Below are positions 25,764-34,019 of a DNA stretch of 44,901 bases, piece by piece. This DNA is from Candidatus Shapirobacteria bacterium. Lineage in GTDB: Bacteria > Patescibacteriota > Microgenomatia > UBA12405. The position numbers and the translations under genes were made by a program. The stretch is from assembly GCA_028704635.1 (NCBI GenBank), contig JAQWFB010000004.1, positions 66,656 through 111,556 on the forward strand. The letters run 5' to 3'. Every line of letters starts with the position of its first letter. Position 1 is the stretch's first letter. The notes under the pieces were generated by a model. It saw only the letters and a list, made by a program, of their open reading frames with translations, was not told the origin of the DNA and ran no database searches.

Positions 25764-26840
25764 ATGAAAAATAATTCACCAATAATTGGTTTAGCTCCCA
25801 TGGATGGCATCACCGACGAAGCCTATCGTCTTCTTCAAACCGAAATTGCCAAACCAGATTTAATTTTTACTGAATTTGTTAGTGCGGAAGGTATCAGTCA
25901 TGGTGGAGTTAAATTATATGACACACTTTTATTTTCTGCCAAAGAACGCCCAATTATCGGCCAATTATTTGGTAAAAATCCAGAAAGTTTTTATAAGTCA
26001 GCCATTATTTTATCGGAATTAGGTTTTGATGGTGTCGATATTAACATGGGTTGTCCCGCCAAAACTGTCACTCAAAATGGTAGTGGTGCCGCTCTCATTG
26101 GTAAACCAGATTTAGCTGTTGAAATAATTCAAGCCACTAAAAAGGGGATTGATGATTGGTTTTCCGGCAAAATCAAAGTCACTGATCTTAGTCTCAACCA
26201 AAAAAGCCTTGCCGTTATCGAAAGAAATAAAAAATATTCTGTCTTTGATTTTGTAGAGACGCATCATGATGCGTCTCTAACTACCAAAAAACAAACGTCT
26301 CTACCCAAAACCAAACCAACCATCTCCGTTAAGACTCGTCTCGGCATTTCTGAATCAATTATCGAAAGTTGGGCCTCAATTTTATTGGCTCAAGACTTAG
26401 ATTTTTTAACCATTCATGGTCGCACCCTTAAGCAAGGTTATGCCGGATCTGCTGATTGGTCCGAAATTCAAAAAGTTGTTGAGTTGGCCAAAAATACTAA
26501 AACTAAAATTTTTGGTAATGGCGACATTCAATCAAAATTCCAAGGTTTAGAATTTTGCCAAAAGTACGGTGTTAATGGAGTTTTAATTGGCAGAGCCGCT
26601 TGTGGCAACCCTTGGTGTTTTAACGATTACACCGCCACTCCAAAAGAGCGATTTTCCGCAATGCTTCTTCATGCCCAATTTTTTACAGAAATTTTCCCCA
26701 ATCGTCGTTTCGACAGTCTCCGTAAAAACTTTTTATTTTATGCTTCCGGTCTATCTAATGCCAAACAACTTAGATCAAAATTAGTCCGATTAAATTCAAT
26801 TGAAGACCTTTTACAACTTGAAGCCGACTTTCAATCCTGA
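25764..26840 (+). CDS. dus: tRNA-dihydrouridine synthase
   Basis: A flavoenzyme reducing uridine to dihydrouridine in tRNA D-loops. The FMN barrel begins with IGLAPMDGITDEAYR; the catalytic Cys is in DINMGCPAKTVTQNGSGAAL. ISVKTRLGI, LTIHGRTLKQGYAG and GNGDIQS followed by GVLIGRAACGNPW complete the site. Between the catalytic loop and ISVKTRLGI is an unusually long stretch of about 55 residues. Part of it is encoded by a family A palindrome plus a half-copy (VETHHDASL…KQTSLPK, residues about 164-181). The subfamily (DusA, B or C) is not clear. Confidence 0.93.
   Translation: MKNNSPIIGLAPMDGITDEAYRLLQTEIAKPDLIFTEFVSAEGISHGGVKLYDTLLFSAKERPIIGQLFGKNPESFYKSAIILSELGFDGVDINMGCPAKTVTQNGSGAALIGKPDLAVEIIQATKKGIDDWFSGKIKVTDLSLNQKSLAVIERNKKYSVFDFVETHHDASLTTKKQTSLPKTKPTISVKTRLGISESIIESWASILLAQDLDFLTIHGRTLKQGYAGSADWSEIQKVVELAKNTKTKIFGNGDIQSKFQGLEFCQKYGVNGVLIGRAACGNPWCFNDYTATPKERFSAMLLHAQFFTEIFPNRRFDSLRKNFLFYASGLSNAKQLRSKLVRLNSIEDLLQLEADFQS
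26254..26304. repeat. Palindromic element, family A, plus half-site, inside dus
   Basis: A 26-bp perfect palindrome TAGAGACG…CGTCTCTA (26254-26279) with centre CATCATGATG, and 16 nt later a single right half ACGTCTCTAC (26295-26304). Both are read in frame by dus. The half-site could be a decayed second copy. Confidence 0.88.
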
Positions 26841-26854
26841 TAAAGTTAAACGGT

Positions 26855-27265
26855 ATGCCAAACGAAAATCAAAACCCAAACCAAGTTGCAAATTTGTTAA
26901 ACATTGAATCTCTTATCAACTCTTCGACTACTAGATTTGATGTTCTTCAAAAAGAGTACCAAGAACAAAAATCACAACTCGATTCTATTTTAGATAGTGA
27001 CGTTGAATACCAAGAAATCGCTCAGGAAGCTCAAAAACAAGCCAAACTTAAAACCATCGCCAAACAAAAAGTTATGGTTCGTCCTGAAGCTGCTCAATTA
27101 GTTGAAAAAATGAAAGACGCCCATATTCAAATTAAAGAATTAAAAACCGCCATGTCCGATTATTTAGCTCAATTTGTAATTTTGTCTGGCACTAATCAAA
27201 TCGAAGGTCCAGATGGTGTTCTTCGCCAAATAATTTACACTGCTAAGCTAGTTAAAACAAAATAA
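26855..27265 (+). CDS. Coiled-coil protein of unknown function (136 aa)
   Basis: I recognise no family. The protein is soluble and mainly helical, with coiled-coil character from about residue 25 to 105 (KEYQEQKSQLDSILDSDVEY, EKMKDAHIQIKELKTAM), ending in a short strand-like segment. No Cys and no membrane helix. TAAAGT ends 8 nt before the ATG. It lies between dus and trxA on the same strand, all with short gaps, so it may be cotranscribed in part. Confidence 0.7.
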   Translation: MPNENQNPNQVANLLNIESLINSSTTRFDVLQKEYQEQKSQLDSILDSDVEYQEIAQEAQKQAKLKTIAKQKVMVRPEAAQLVEKMKDAHIQIKELKTAMSDYLAQFVILSGTNQIEGPDGVLRQIIYTAKLVKTK

Positions 27266-27267
27266 GT

Positions 27268-27273
27268 TATAAT
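27268..27273 (+). promoter_or_regulatory. -10 box of trxA
   Basis: Perfect TATAAT ending 6 nt before the ATG and no SD. It sits 2 nt after the previous gene's stop, so trxA has its own leaderless start. Confidence 0.6.
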
Positions 27274-27279
27274 TAAATT

Positions 27280-27591
27280 ATGATCAACATAAATAAAGAT
27301 AATTTCAAATCAGAAGTTTTAGATTTTGACGGCAAAGTCCTTATCGACTTTTGGGCTCCCTGGTGTGGTCCTTGCCAAATGCTTGGTCCAGTCATGGAAG
27401 AAATCAGTAATGAATTATCCTCAGTGGTTAAAGTTGTCAAAGTTAATGTCGACGAAGAATTAGATTTATCTGTAAAATATAATGTTTCTGCTATTCCCAC
27501 TGTTCTTCTTTTTAATAAAGGAGAACTAATAGACACCTTTATAGGCTTTAAACAAAAAGAAGATTACATTAAAGCCATAAATAAGGCATAA
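27280..27591 (+). CDS. trxA: Thioredoxin
   Basis: General cytoplasmic disulfide reductase. The active site is DFWAPWCGPCQML, with the usual cis-Pro loop SAIPTVLLFNKGE and a final KAINKA helix. At 103 aa it has standard length. The only Cys residues are those of WCGPC. rlmN follows 3 nt after the stop, so the two are probably cotranscribed from the TATAAT box. Confidence 0.97.
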   Translation: MININKDNFKSEVLDFDGKVLIDFWAPWCGPCQMLGPVMEEISNELSSVVKVVKVNVDEELDLSVKYNVSAIPTVLLFNKGELIDTFIGFKQKEDYIKAINKA

Positions 27592-27594
27592 TAA

Positions 27595-28590
27595 ATGGAT
27601 TTAATTAAATTAAAAGAAACTTTAGATTCACTAAACCTCCCTACTTTTAGGTACCGTCAAATAATTAAGAATTATTATTCTGGTCGCTATTTAAACTTCG
27701 ACCAGATGACCGATTTATCTCTTGACCTCCGCCAGAAATTATCAGAATCTTTAAACTTATTATCAGTTTCAGAAAAAAATATTGTTGGTGATGATTCTAC
27801 CCAAAAAGTTTTATTAGAGCTTTCTGATGGTCAAAAAATCGAATCGGTTTTTATGGATTATGACGATTGGTTAACCGCCTGTGTCTCCAGCCAAGTCGGT
27901 TGTTCTCTTGGTTGTCATTTTTGTGCCACTGGGAAAATGGGTTTTAAAAGAAATCTTACTCCCGAAGAAATTGTTGATCAAATTTTATATTGGAACCAAA
28001 AAATTTATCCAAAATATATTGGTCGAGTTGTTTTTATGGGCATGGGTGAACCATTTTTAAATTGGGATAATGTATTGACCGCCATCAATATTATCAATAG
28101 TAAGGACGGATTAAATATCGGAGCCAGAAAAATTAGCATTTCCACTGCCGGTGTCGCCGATAAAATTATTGAATTTGCTGATTTGGATACTCAAATTAAT
28201 TTAGCAGTTTCCCTTCATTCTGCCGATCAAAAAATTAGAGAATCTTTTATGCCAATAGCCAAAAAATATTCTCTATCTCAACTTAAAAATTCTTGTAATT
28301 ATTATGTTGGTAAGACTAACCGCCAATTATTTTTTGAATATGCCTTAATGGATATTAATACCAATCAAAACGATGCTAAATTATTGATTGATTTTATTAA
28401 CTCTAATCGTCTTTTCTTTTTAAATTTAATTCCTCTTAATACAGTTGAAGGCGGTATGACTCCAGCTTCTCCAAGTCAACAAAAAGCTTTTATAAATTAT
28501 TTAGATCAGTCCAGAATCGAATATTCTCTCCGTCGTTCCTTTGGTCAAAATTTTGCCGCCGCCTGCGGTCAATTAATAACTTCCAAATAA
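27595..28590 (+). CDS. rlmN: 23S rRNA/tRNA adenine C2-methyltransferase RlmN
   Basis: A radical SAM enzyme methylating A2503 of 23S rRNA and A37 of some tRNAs. The cluster motif is CSLGCHFCATGKMGF; VFMGMGEPFLNWDNV, ISISTAGV and the C-terminal RRSFGQNFAAACGQL with the methyl-carrying Cys are present. An N-terminal HhH-like domain (PTFRYRQIIKNYY) is retained. At 331 aa it is slightly short but complete. It is coupled to trxA, 3 nt away; a GC-rich hairpin follows the stop. Confidence 0.96.
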   Translation: MDLIKLKETLDSLNLPTFRYRQIIKNYYSGRYLNFDQMTDLSLDLRQKLSESLNLLSVSEKNIVGDDSTQKVLLELSDGQKIESVFMDYDDWLTACVSSQVGCSLGCHFCATGKMGFKRNLTPEEIVDQILYWNQKIYPKYIGRVVFMGMGEPFLNWDNVLTAINIINSKDGLNIGARKISISTAGVADKIIEFADLDTQINLAVSLHSADQKIRESFMPIAKKYSLSQLKNSCNYYVGKTNRQLFFEYALMDINTNQNDAKLLIDFINSNRLFFLNLIPLNTVEGGMTPASPSQQKAFINYLDQSRIEYSLRRSFGQNFAAACGQLITSK

Positions 28591-28604
28591 AAAGATATTT
28601 TGTT

Positions 28605-28636
28605 CCCCTCCTTGTCAAAGGAGGGGTTAGGGGTGG
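28605..28636. repeat. GC-rich REP-like hairpin between rlmN and obg
   Basis: CCCCTCCTT (28605-28613) and AAGGAGGGG (28618-28626) with a GTCA loop, followed by TTAGGGGTGG. It is GC-rich in an AT-rich genome and lacks a T-run on the plus side, so it looks like a repetitive extragenic palindrome more than a terminator. Only one copy in this window. Confidence 0.6.
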
Positions 28637-28645
28637 ATTTGCTGC

Positions 28646-28651
28646 TATAAT
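28646..28651 (+). promoter_or_regulatory. -10 box of obg
   Basis: Perfect TATAAT ending 6 nt before the ATG, no SD. Confidence 0.6.
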
Positions 28652-28657
28652 ACTCCC

Positions 28658-29608
28658 ATGTTAATCGATGAAGTTAGAATTACAATTAAAGGCGGCGATG
28701 GTGGAAATGGTTCTGCTCATTTCTATAGTGACGCTTTTCGCCCCAAAGGTGGCCCAGATGGCGGCATTGGCGGCGACGGCGGTTCTGTTTTTTTTGAAGC
28801 CGTTTCCGATATTAGTAAATTAAACCAATTTCGTCACGCCAAAGTTTATGCCGCTCAAAACGGCGAACAAGGTGGTCATAATAATTGCACTGGCCATAAT
28901 GGTGAAGATTTAATTATCCAAGTTCCTGTTGGCACTCTTGCCACTTACGACAATGGTACCTCGGTTGAATTAACTGAATTAGGTAAAAAAGTTTTAATGG
29001 CCAAAGGTGGCAGTGGTGGTCGTGGTAATTTTTGCTTCAAATCATCCACCAATCAAACTCCTCTAGAAAAAGAATTAGGTTATAAATGTCAAACTAAAAA
29101 ATTATTTTTACAATTAAAATTAATCGCCCAAGTTGGTTTAATTGGTTTGCCTAATACTGGTAAAACTAGTCTTTTAAACGAACTCACTCCCGCGGATGCT
29201 AAAGTTGCTAACTATTCCTTTACCACTCTCGAGCCAAATTTAGGTGTAATGAAAAATGGTCTAATTATTGCCGATATTCCGGGACTAATTGAAGGTGCTG
29301 CTGATGGTAAGGGTCTTGGTATTAAATTTTTAAAACATATTGAAAGAACAAGTTTATTGGTTCATTGTATTGGTGCCGATTCTAGTGATCCTTTAAAGGA
29401 TTATCAAACCGTCCGCCAAGAATTAAATAATTACAGTTCTAATTTAGCCAATAAACCGGAAATAATTGTTCTAACCAAATCAGACACCCTCGATTCAAAA
29501 GAAATTCCTAAAATTCAAAAATTAATCAAAGCTCAAGTTTCCACTTCCATTATTGATCCTGAAAGTATCAAAAAACTCAACGATCTCATCACCAAAAATT
29601 TAAAATAA
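28658..29608 (+). CDS. obg: GTPase Obg/CgtA
   Basis: A ribosome-assembly GTPase. The glycine-rich Obg fold covers residues about 1-155 (KGGDGGNGSAHFYSD, KGGPDGGIGGDGGSV). The G domain follows: G1 GLPNTGKTSLLN, G3 DIPGLIEGAA with the switch region NYSFTTLEPNLGV, and G4 LTKSD. It has 316 aa, so the C-terminal OCT domain of longer homologues is absent. The stop is 1 nt from that of the converging era gene, so the two ribosome GTPases sit tail to tail. Confidence 0.96.
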   Translation: MLIDEVRITIKGGDGGNGSAHFYSDAFRPKGGPDGGIGGDGGSVFFEAVSDISKLNQFRHAKVYAAQNGEQGGHNNCTGHNGEDLIIQVPVGTLATYDNGTSVELTELGKKVLMAKGGSGGRGNFCFKSSTNQTPLEKELGYKCQTKKLFLQLKLIAQVGLIGLPNTGKTSLLNELTPADAKVANYSFTTLEPNLGVMKNGLIIADIPGLIEGAADGKGLGIKFLKHIERTSLLVHCIGADSSDPLKDYQTVRQELNNYSSNLANKPEIIVLTKSDTLDSKEIPKIQKLIKAQVSTSIIDPESIKKLNDLITKNLK

Positions 29609-29609
29609 A

Positions 29610-30521
29610 TTATTTTTGAATATCTCTTTCTGCCCAGTGCTTGTCTATCTCTACTGTCAGTTCCAAAAACACTTTTCGGCTCGACATTAATTCCAATTCC
29701 TTTCTAGCGTTATAACCAATTTCTCTTATCTTCTTTCCACCCACCCCAATAATCATTTTTTTATACCTATTTGCAGTAGTCAATATTCTTGCTTTAATTA
29801 AAATTAATTTTTTCTTATCGATCACCTCATCCACTTCCACATTAACTGAATAAGGGACTTCTTTTCTCAAAAACAAATAGGCTTTTTCTCGAATAATTTC
29901 AGCAATATATTCTTTTGAATTTAAACTAATGACTGGTCCTTTTTTAGATTCCATTATTTCCAAATCCTCTTCGGTTAATTTGGAATCTTTTTCCGGTAGT
30001 AATTCAAAAATAAGATTAATTAGCCCTTTAATATTTGTCTCTTTAATAGCGCTTACCGAAATCACTTCGTCAAACTCATCTTCCAAATAATTATATTCAG
30101 CCAAATGGTCCTTACTCCCAATTGCTTGATCAATTTTGTTATAAACCAAAATCTTTTTTGCTTTTGATTTTCTAACTAATCCAATCACTTTATTTTCTTC
30201 TTCAGTTTTTGGTCGAGAAATATCTAAAAGACATATCACCACATCAGCTCTCCCAACTTCTTTTGGAGCTTCAGTATTAACGCGTTTACCAACTAAATCA
30301 GACACTTTATTAATAATTCCTGGAGTATCAGAAAAAATAATTTTCCCTTTTTCACTACTAAAAACCACTCGTGCATTTTTTCGAGTCGTTTGAGCCATTG
30401 GTGAAGTAATTGCCACTTTTTGGCTCATTATGGCATTAAGCAAAGTAGATTTTCCAGTATTAGGTCGCCCTAAAATCACCACTCGTCCAATTTTAACTTT
30501 TTCCTCAATTACTTTTCGCAT
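29610..30521 (-). CDS. era: GTPase Era
   Basis: Binds the 3' end of 16S rRNA during 30S assembly. The G domain shows ILGRPNTGKSTLLNAIM, SDTPGI, and YNKID; the C-terminal KH domain shows IIGVGGKKIREIGYNARKELE. I move the start from the track's 30527 to the in-frame ATG at 30521 (MRKVIEEK): a TAAAAT box on the minus strand at 30528-30533 directly abuts the first ATG but lies 6 nt before the second, the spacing found across this window. The length becomes 303 aa, usual for Era. Confidence 0.95.
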   Translation of the reverse strand: MRKVIEEKVKIGRVVILGRPNTGKSTLLNAIMSQKVAITSPMAQTTRKNARVVFSSEKGKIIFSDTPGIINKVSDLVGKRVNTEAPKEVGRADVVICLLDISRPKTEEENKVIGLVRKSKAKKILVYNKIDQAIGSKDHLAEYNYLEDEFDEVISVSAIKETNIKGLINLIFELLPEKDSKLTEEDLEIMESKKGPVISLNSKEYIAEIIREKAYLFLRKEVPYSVNVEVDEVIDKKKLILIKARILTTANRYKKMIIGVGGKKIREIGYNARKELELMSSRKVFLELTVEIDKHWAERDIQK

Positions 30522-30527
30522 CGTCAT

Positions 30528-30533
30528 ATTTTA
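30528..30533 (-). promoter_or_regulatory. -10 box deciding the era start
   Basis: TAAAAT ending 6 nt before the ATG at 30521; with the longer start there would be no gap at all. Confidence 0.5.
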
Positions 30534-30551
30534 CCAAATTTTCGATTATAA

Positions 30552-30579
30552 TTGACTTCCTGATTATATTCATTACAAT
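30552..30579 (+). promoter_or_regulatory. Sigma70-type promoter of the 30664-30923 pair
   Basis: TTGACT (30552-30557), 16 nt, TACAAT (30574-30579). The predicted leader is about 78 nt and ends in a strong AGAGAGGAGGT ribosome-binding site. Confidence 0.65.
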
Positions 30580-30663
30580 AAGACAAGTTTACAAATCAAC
30601 ACGATTTTAATAACCCAGAACCTTAAAATCCATAAACTTAACAAAAAGAGAGGAGGTACTAAT

Positions 30664-30930
30664 TTGGCGGATCTAGAAGAATTTTTTAAAAACATCTTCC
30701 CGGATCTAAAGGAATATAAAGAAAAACAAAAAGAACATTTTAAATTTGTGAGTTTTGTTTGTAGTTTTGGCGATATACTTTTTGCCATTTCCAAAGACAA
30801 TCATATTTATGACCTATTTTTTTTAAATATCCCCGTTGTTATTAATATTGATAGACAATTAAAAATCTATCCCTTAAATCAGCAGTTTGTCGAATATTTA
30901 ATAAAAAGAGAGGAGAATAGTAATGACTGA
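30664..30930 (+). CDS. Orphan small protein of unknown function (88 aa), TTG start
   Basis: I recognise no family. The TTG start is well supported by AGGAGG 9 nt upstream. The protein is soluble, charged at the N-terminus (DLEEFFKNIFPDLKEYKEKQKEHFKF) and then strand-rich (VVINIDRQLKIYPL), with one Cys. Its last codons overlap the next gene by 8 bp, so the two are translationally coupled and may act together. They have their own promoter and terminator between era and lon. Confidence 0.7.
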   Translation: MADLEEFFKNIFPDLKEYKEKQKEHFKFVSFVCSFGDILFAISKDNHIYDLFFLNIPVVINIDRQLKIYPLNQQFVEYLIKREENSND

Positions 30931-31186
30931 TTTTTTTGGATTAACTAGATCTTACAGAGCAACAACACCTTTCATTGAATTTTTAAAAGAAGCTTTTCCT
31001 ATTGATTTTAATATTTACGAAGAAAAAATTGAAAGACAGAAATGGTTAATTTTTGATTGTAGTCATAAAGAAAACAGGGGTATCATCAAAATCGATCTTG
31101 AAACGGGTCTTCTTGACGAGCAAGCTACGGCTCCCATTTTTTTAATAAAAATTAAAGAACAAATGAGAAAAACAAAAACAAATTAA
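30923..31186 (+). CDS. Orphan small protein of unknown function (87 aa)
   Basis: Second gene of the pair, with AGAGAGGAG 8 nt before the ATG. Predicted alternating strands and helices (EKIERQKWLIFDCSH, GIIKIDLETGLLDE) end in a basic tail (KEQMRKTKTN). No recognised family, membrane helix or metal motif. Both proteins share a region of type [ILV]-x-F-[VD]-C and a bipartite layout, so a diverged common origin is possible but not shown. Confidence 0.7.
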   Translation: MTDFFGLTRSYRATTPFIEFLKEAFPIDFNIYEEKIERQKWLIFDCSHKENRGIIKIDLETGLLDEQATAPIFLIKIKEQMRKTKTN

Positions 31187-31197
31187 GTTTATGGTAA

Positions 31198-31240
31198 AAG
31201 AGATGTAGTTTAAAACTACCCAGTCTACATCTCTTTTTTT
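31198..31240 (+). terminator. Rho-independent terminator after the orphan pair
   Basis: Stem AAGAGATGTAG (31198-31208) and CTACATCTCTT (31225-31235), then a T run to 31240. Confidence 0.9.
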
Positions 31241-31294
31241 CCTCATTGCCAATTAAGATTCTCCAGGTAAAATAAAAAGACCATAAAAAACCAT

Positions 31295-31323
31295 TTGACA
31301 CTTAGCAAACCAAGTGATAGACT
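31295..31323 (+). promoter_or_regulatory. Promoter of lon
   Basis: Perfect TTGACA (31295-31300), 17 nt, TAGACT (31318-31323). Only 7 nt separate the -10 box from the ATG, so transcription should start at or next to the start codon. A small dyad CACTT (31299-31303)/AAGTG (31312-31316) lies in the spacer; it is not a CIRCE or HAIR site. The track's TTG start at 31295 is the -35 box itself. Confidence 0.8.
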
Positions 31324-31330
31324 GCTAATT

Positions 31331-33709
31331 ATGCCAGAAAATACAAATCAAAATCCAACTCCAGCTCCACAACCTCTAAGAAAAGTATTACCTTTAATTC
31401 CTCTCCGTAACATTGTTTTATTTCCGTCAGTTGAAACATCACTTTTTTTTGGCCGCAAAGAATCAATGAATTCCTTGCTTCATGCCTATGACAACACCAA
31501 TAAATTAGTTATTATTACCGCTCAACAAAATTCTCGCGTTGAAAAGCCAGAGTATAAAGATCTCTACAATGTTGGTGTTTTAGCTAAGATTGAACATATT
31601 CTTCAAAGTGATGGTAGCCTCCATGCTATTGTCAAAGGAGTTTCTCGAGTCAACATTTTAAATTTAATTCAAACAGATCCGTTTTTCATGGTCGAATATG
31701 TTGATCTTCCTGTTGTCCCCGAACCAGTCGCTGAAATTCAACAATCTGCCGAAGCTCTTTTAAGTCAATTAAAAAAAGCCTTTGCCATGGGTCGTCAATT
31801 TGATTTGCCTGCCATGATGCAACTTAGCACTGGCGTTTCCAGCGGTGACTTAGCCGATCAGGTTTGTTTCTCGGTCGAAGGAAAAATACCCGAAAAACAG
31901 GTCTTATTAGAAACATTAATTGTTAGTCAACGATTAAAAGCAGCCACTGAATATTTAATTCAAGAGATGAAAGTTGCTGAATTAGAAAGATCTATTGAAG
32001 AAAAAACTCAAGAAAAGTTCAACACTGGTGTCAAGAGAAATGTTTTAGAAGAAAGAAAACGCCAAATTGAAAAAGAATTAAAACGTCTTGGTCAAAATAG
32101 CGGTGGTGAATTTTCCGATTTAGAAAAGAAAATTAAAAATAAAAATATTCCACCTGAGGTTCGAAAAAAATTAATTAAAGAACTAGAACGTCTCACTGAA
32201 ATGGGGTCAATGTCTCCAGAATCAGGTTACATAAGAACTTATTTAGAAACAGTATTGGAATTACCTTGGGGAAAATACAATAAATCTGATATTAGTTTAT
32301 CTAAAGCCTCAAAAATCCTCGACCAAGATCATTACGGCATAAAAGATGTTAAAGAAAGAATTTTAGAATATTTGGCTGTTTTAAATTTGAAAAGTAAAAA
32401 CAAAAAGAAAGGTGAAGAAATCTCTTCCACTGCCAATATTTTATGTTTCATTGGCCCTCCAGGCGTCGGTAAAACTTCTCTTGGAAAGTCGATTGCTAAG
32501 GCAATGGGTAAAAGTTTTATTCGTGCCTCTCTTGGTGGAATTCGTGATGAGGCTGAAATTCGCGGTCATCGTCGAACTTATGTCGGTGCCATGCCTGGTC
32601 GAATCGTTAAAGGTCTTAAAGATGCTAAATCTATGAATCCAGTTTTTATGTTGGATGAAATCGATAAAATCGGTGCCGATTACCGTGGCGATCCGTCAGC
32701 AGCTCTTTTAGAAACTCTCGACCCCGAACAAAATCGCGAATTTGCCGATCATTATCTCGATTTTCCTCTCGATCTATCTAAAGTCTTCTTTATTTTAACT
32801 GGTAATGATATTTCCACAATTCCAGGTCCTCTTCGTGATCGTTTAGAAATTATCAATTTTTCTGGTTATACCCAAGACGAAAAATTTCACATTGCTAAAA
32901 ATTATTTAATTAAAAAAGAACTTAATGCCAATGGTTTAAAAGAAAATAATATTGTCGAAATTAAAGACGAAACCATTAAATTTATTATTGATAAATACAC
33001 TCGAGAAGCTGGTGTTCGTGGTTTAGAACGAACTTTTGCCAGTTTATTTAGGAAAGCTGCCAAAAAAATTATTGTTAATCGTGTTAATAAAGTCAACTTA
33101 AATGATCCGTTAATCATCAAAAAATTTTTAGGCCCGGCCAAATTTACTTCAACTTTAAAAGGTAAAAAAGATGAAGTTGGACTCTCTACTGGTTTGGCTT
33201 GGACTTCTGTCGGTGGTGAAATTTTATTTATTGAAGTTAATGTTATGCCCGGCAAAGGTCAATTAATTTTAACCGGAAAACTTGGTTCAGTTATGAAAGA
33301 ATCATGTCAAGCTGCTCTTTCTTTTATTCGTAGCCAAGCTAAGGAATTTGGTATCAAACAAGATTTTCATAAAATCGATATTCACATTCATGTTCCCGAA
33401 GGTGCCACTCCAAAAGATGGCCCCAGTGCTGGCGGTGCCATTACTACAGCTTTAATTTCTGCTCTCAAAAAAGTTGCCGTTCCTCGTGATATCGGTATGA
33501 CCGGGGAAATCACTCTTCGTGGAAATATTTTAGAAATTGGTGGTCTTAAAGAAAAATCAATTGCTGCTCATCGTGCTGGGTTAAAAACTATTTTTATTCC
33601 CAAAGACAACGAAAAAATCCTGATCAATATTCCCAAGGAAGTTAAAAAAGATATCAAATTCATTCCAGTTTCCCACTATTCCGAAATCTACAAAAAGATT
33701 TTTGGATAA
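31331..33709 (+). CDS. lon: ATP-dependent protease Lon
   Basis: Degrades misfolded and regulatory proteins in the cytoplasm. The N-terminal LON substrate-binding domain (PLIPLRNIVLFPSVETSLFFGR) is followed by a coiled linker and the AAA+ module with Walker A GPPGVGKTSLGKS and Walker B VFMLDEIDKI. The C-terminal serine-lysine protease has the Ser in PKDGPSAGGA and the Lys in GGLKEKSIAAH. At 792 aa it is the usual length. I use the ATG at 31331, not the track's TTG at 31295, because the latter lies in the promoter. Confidence 0.97.
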   Translation: MPENTNQNPTPAPQPLRKVLPLIPLRNIVLFPSVETSLFFGRKESMNSLLHAYDNTNKLVIITAQQNSRVEKPEYKDLYNVGVLAKIEHILQSDGSLHAIVKGVSRVNILNLIQTDPFFMVEYVDLPVVPEPVAEIQQSAEALLSQLKKAFAMGRQFDLPAMMQLSTGVSSGDLADQVCFSVEGKIPEKQVLLETLIVSQRLKAATEYLIQEMKVAELERSIEEKTQEKFNTGVKRNVLEERKRQIEKELKRLGQNSGGEFSDLEKKIKNKNIPPEVRKKLIKELERLTEMGSMSPESGYIRTYLETVLELPWGKYNKSDISLSKASKILDQDHYGIKDVKERILEYLAVLNLKSKNKKKGEEISSTANILCFIGPPGVGKTSLGKSIAKAMGKSFIRASLGGIRDEAEIRGHRRTYVGAMPGRIVKGLKDAKSMNPVFMLDEIDKIGADYRGDPSAALLETLDPEQNREFADHYLDFPLDLSKVFFILTGNDISTIPGPLRDRLEIINFSGYTQDEKFHIAKNYLIKKELNANGLKENNIVEIKDETIKFIIDKYTREAGVRGLERTFASLFRKAAKKIIVNRVNKVNLNDPLIIKKFLGPAKFTSTLKGKKDEVGLSTGLAWTSVGGEILFIEVNVMPGKGQLILTGKLGSVMKESCQAALSFIRSQAKEFGIKQDFHKIDIHIHVPEGATPKDGPSAGGAITTALISALKKVAVPRDIGMTGEITLRGNILEIGGLKEKSIAAHRAGLKTIFIPKDNEKILINIPKEVKKDIKFIPVSHYSEIYKKIFG

Positions 33710-33722
33710 ATTAAAAAAAGAG

Positions 33723-33765
33723 AAACAAGGGTGTTATTGTGTTGAAACAACACCCTTGTTTTATT
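33723..33765. terminator. Bidirectional terminator after lon
   Basis: A 13-bp stem AAACAAGGGTGTT (33723-33735) and AACACCCTTGTTT (33749-33761) with T-rich flank on the plus side and a T run on the minus side (from the A-run at 33713-33719). It lies between the stops of lon and the converging Cys-rich gene. Confidence 0.85.
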
Positions 33766-33777
33766 TCATAAAATTAG

Positions 33778-34002
33778 TCATTGGATTGTTTTTGTTTGCT
33801 GTATTTTACTAATATCTGAAACAGTTATTTTCTTTTTGAGACAATCAATACAAAGTTCCGGATCTCTTGTGTTTTCAATTTTACCAACTATTGTCCTACC
33901 TCTTTCATCAACCATCTCAATTCTCTCCGTCACTTTTGTTTGGTGACCACATTTAGCCGTTACTTTTCCTAAACCAAAAAAATACAATAATTTATTAAAC
34001 AA
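33778..34002 (-). CDS. Orphan small zinc-finger-like protein (74 aa), TTG start
   Basis: The track start (34062) is too far upstream, inside the previous gene. I take the TTG at 34002, 10 nt after an AAGAAAGGA ribosome-binding site that overlaps the previous stop. Potential metal ligands are AKCGHQT and ELCIDCLKK, a C-x-H…C-x2-C pattern. Between them are two strands (IEMVDERGRTIVGKIENT). The end is polar. No named family. Same SD-to-TTG spacing as the gene before it, so the two form a matched pair. Confidence 0.7.
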   Translation of the reverse strand: MFNKLLYFFGLGKVTAKCGHQTKVTERIEMVDERGRTIVGKIENTRDPELCIDCLKKKITVSDISKIQQTKTIQ

Positions 34003-34019
34003 TTTCAACCCATCCTTTC

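Noticed and set aside
31299-31316. CACTT/AAGTG dyad in the lon promoter as a heat-shock operator
   Set aside because: It does not match CIRCE or HAIR, and 5-bp arms are weak evidence.
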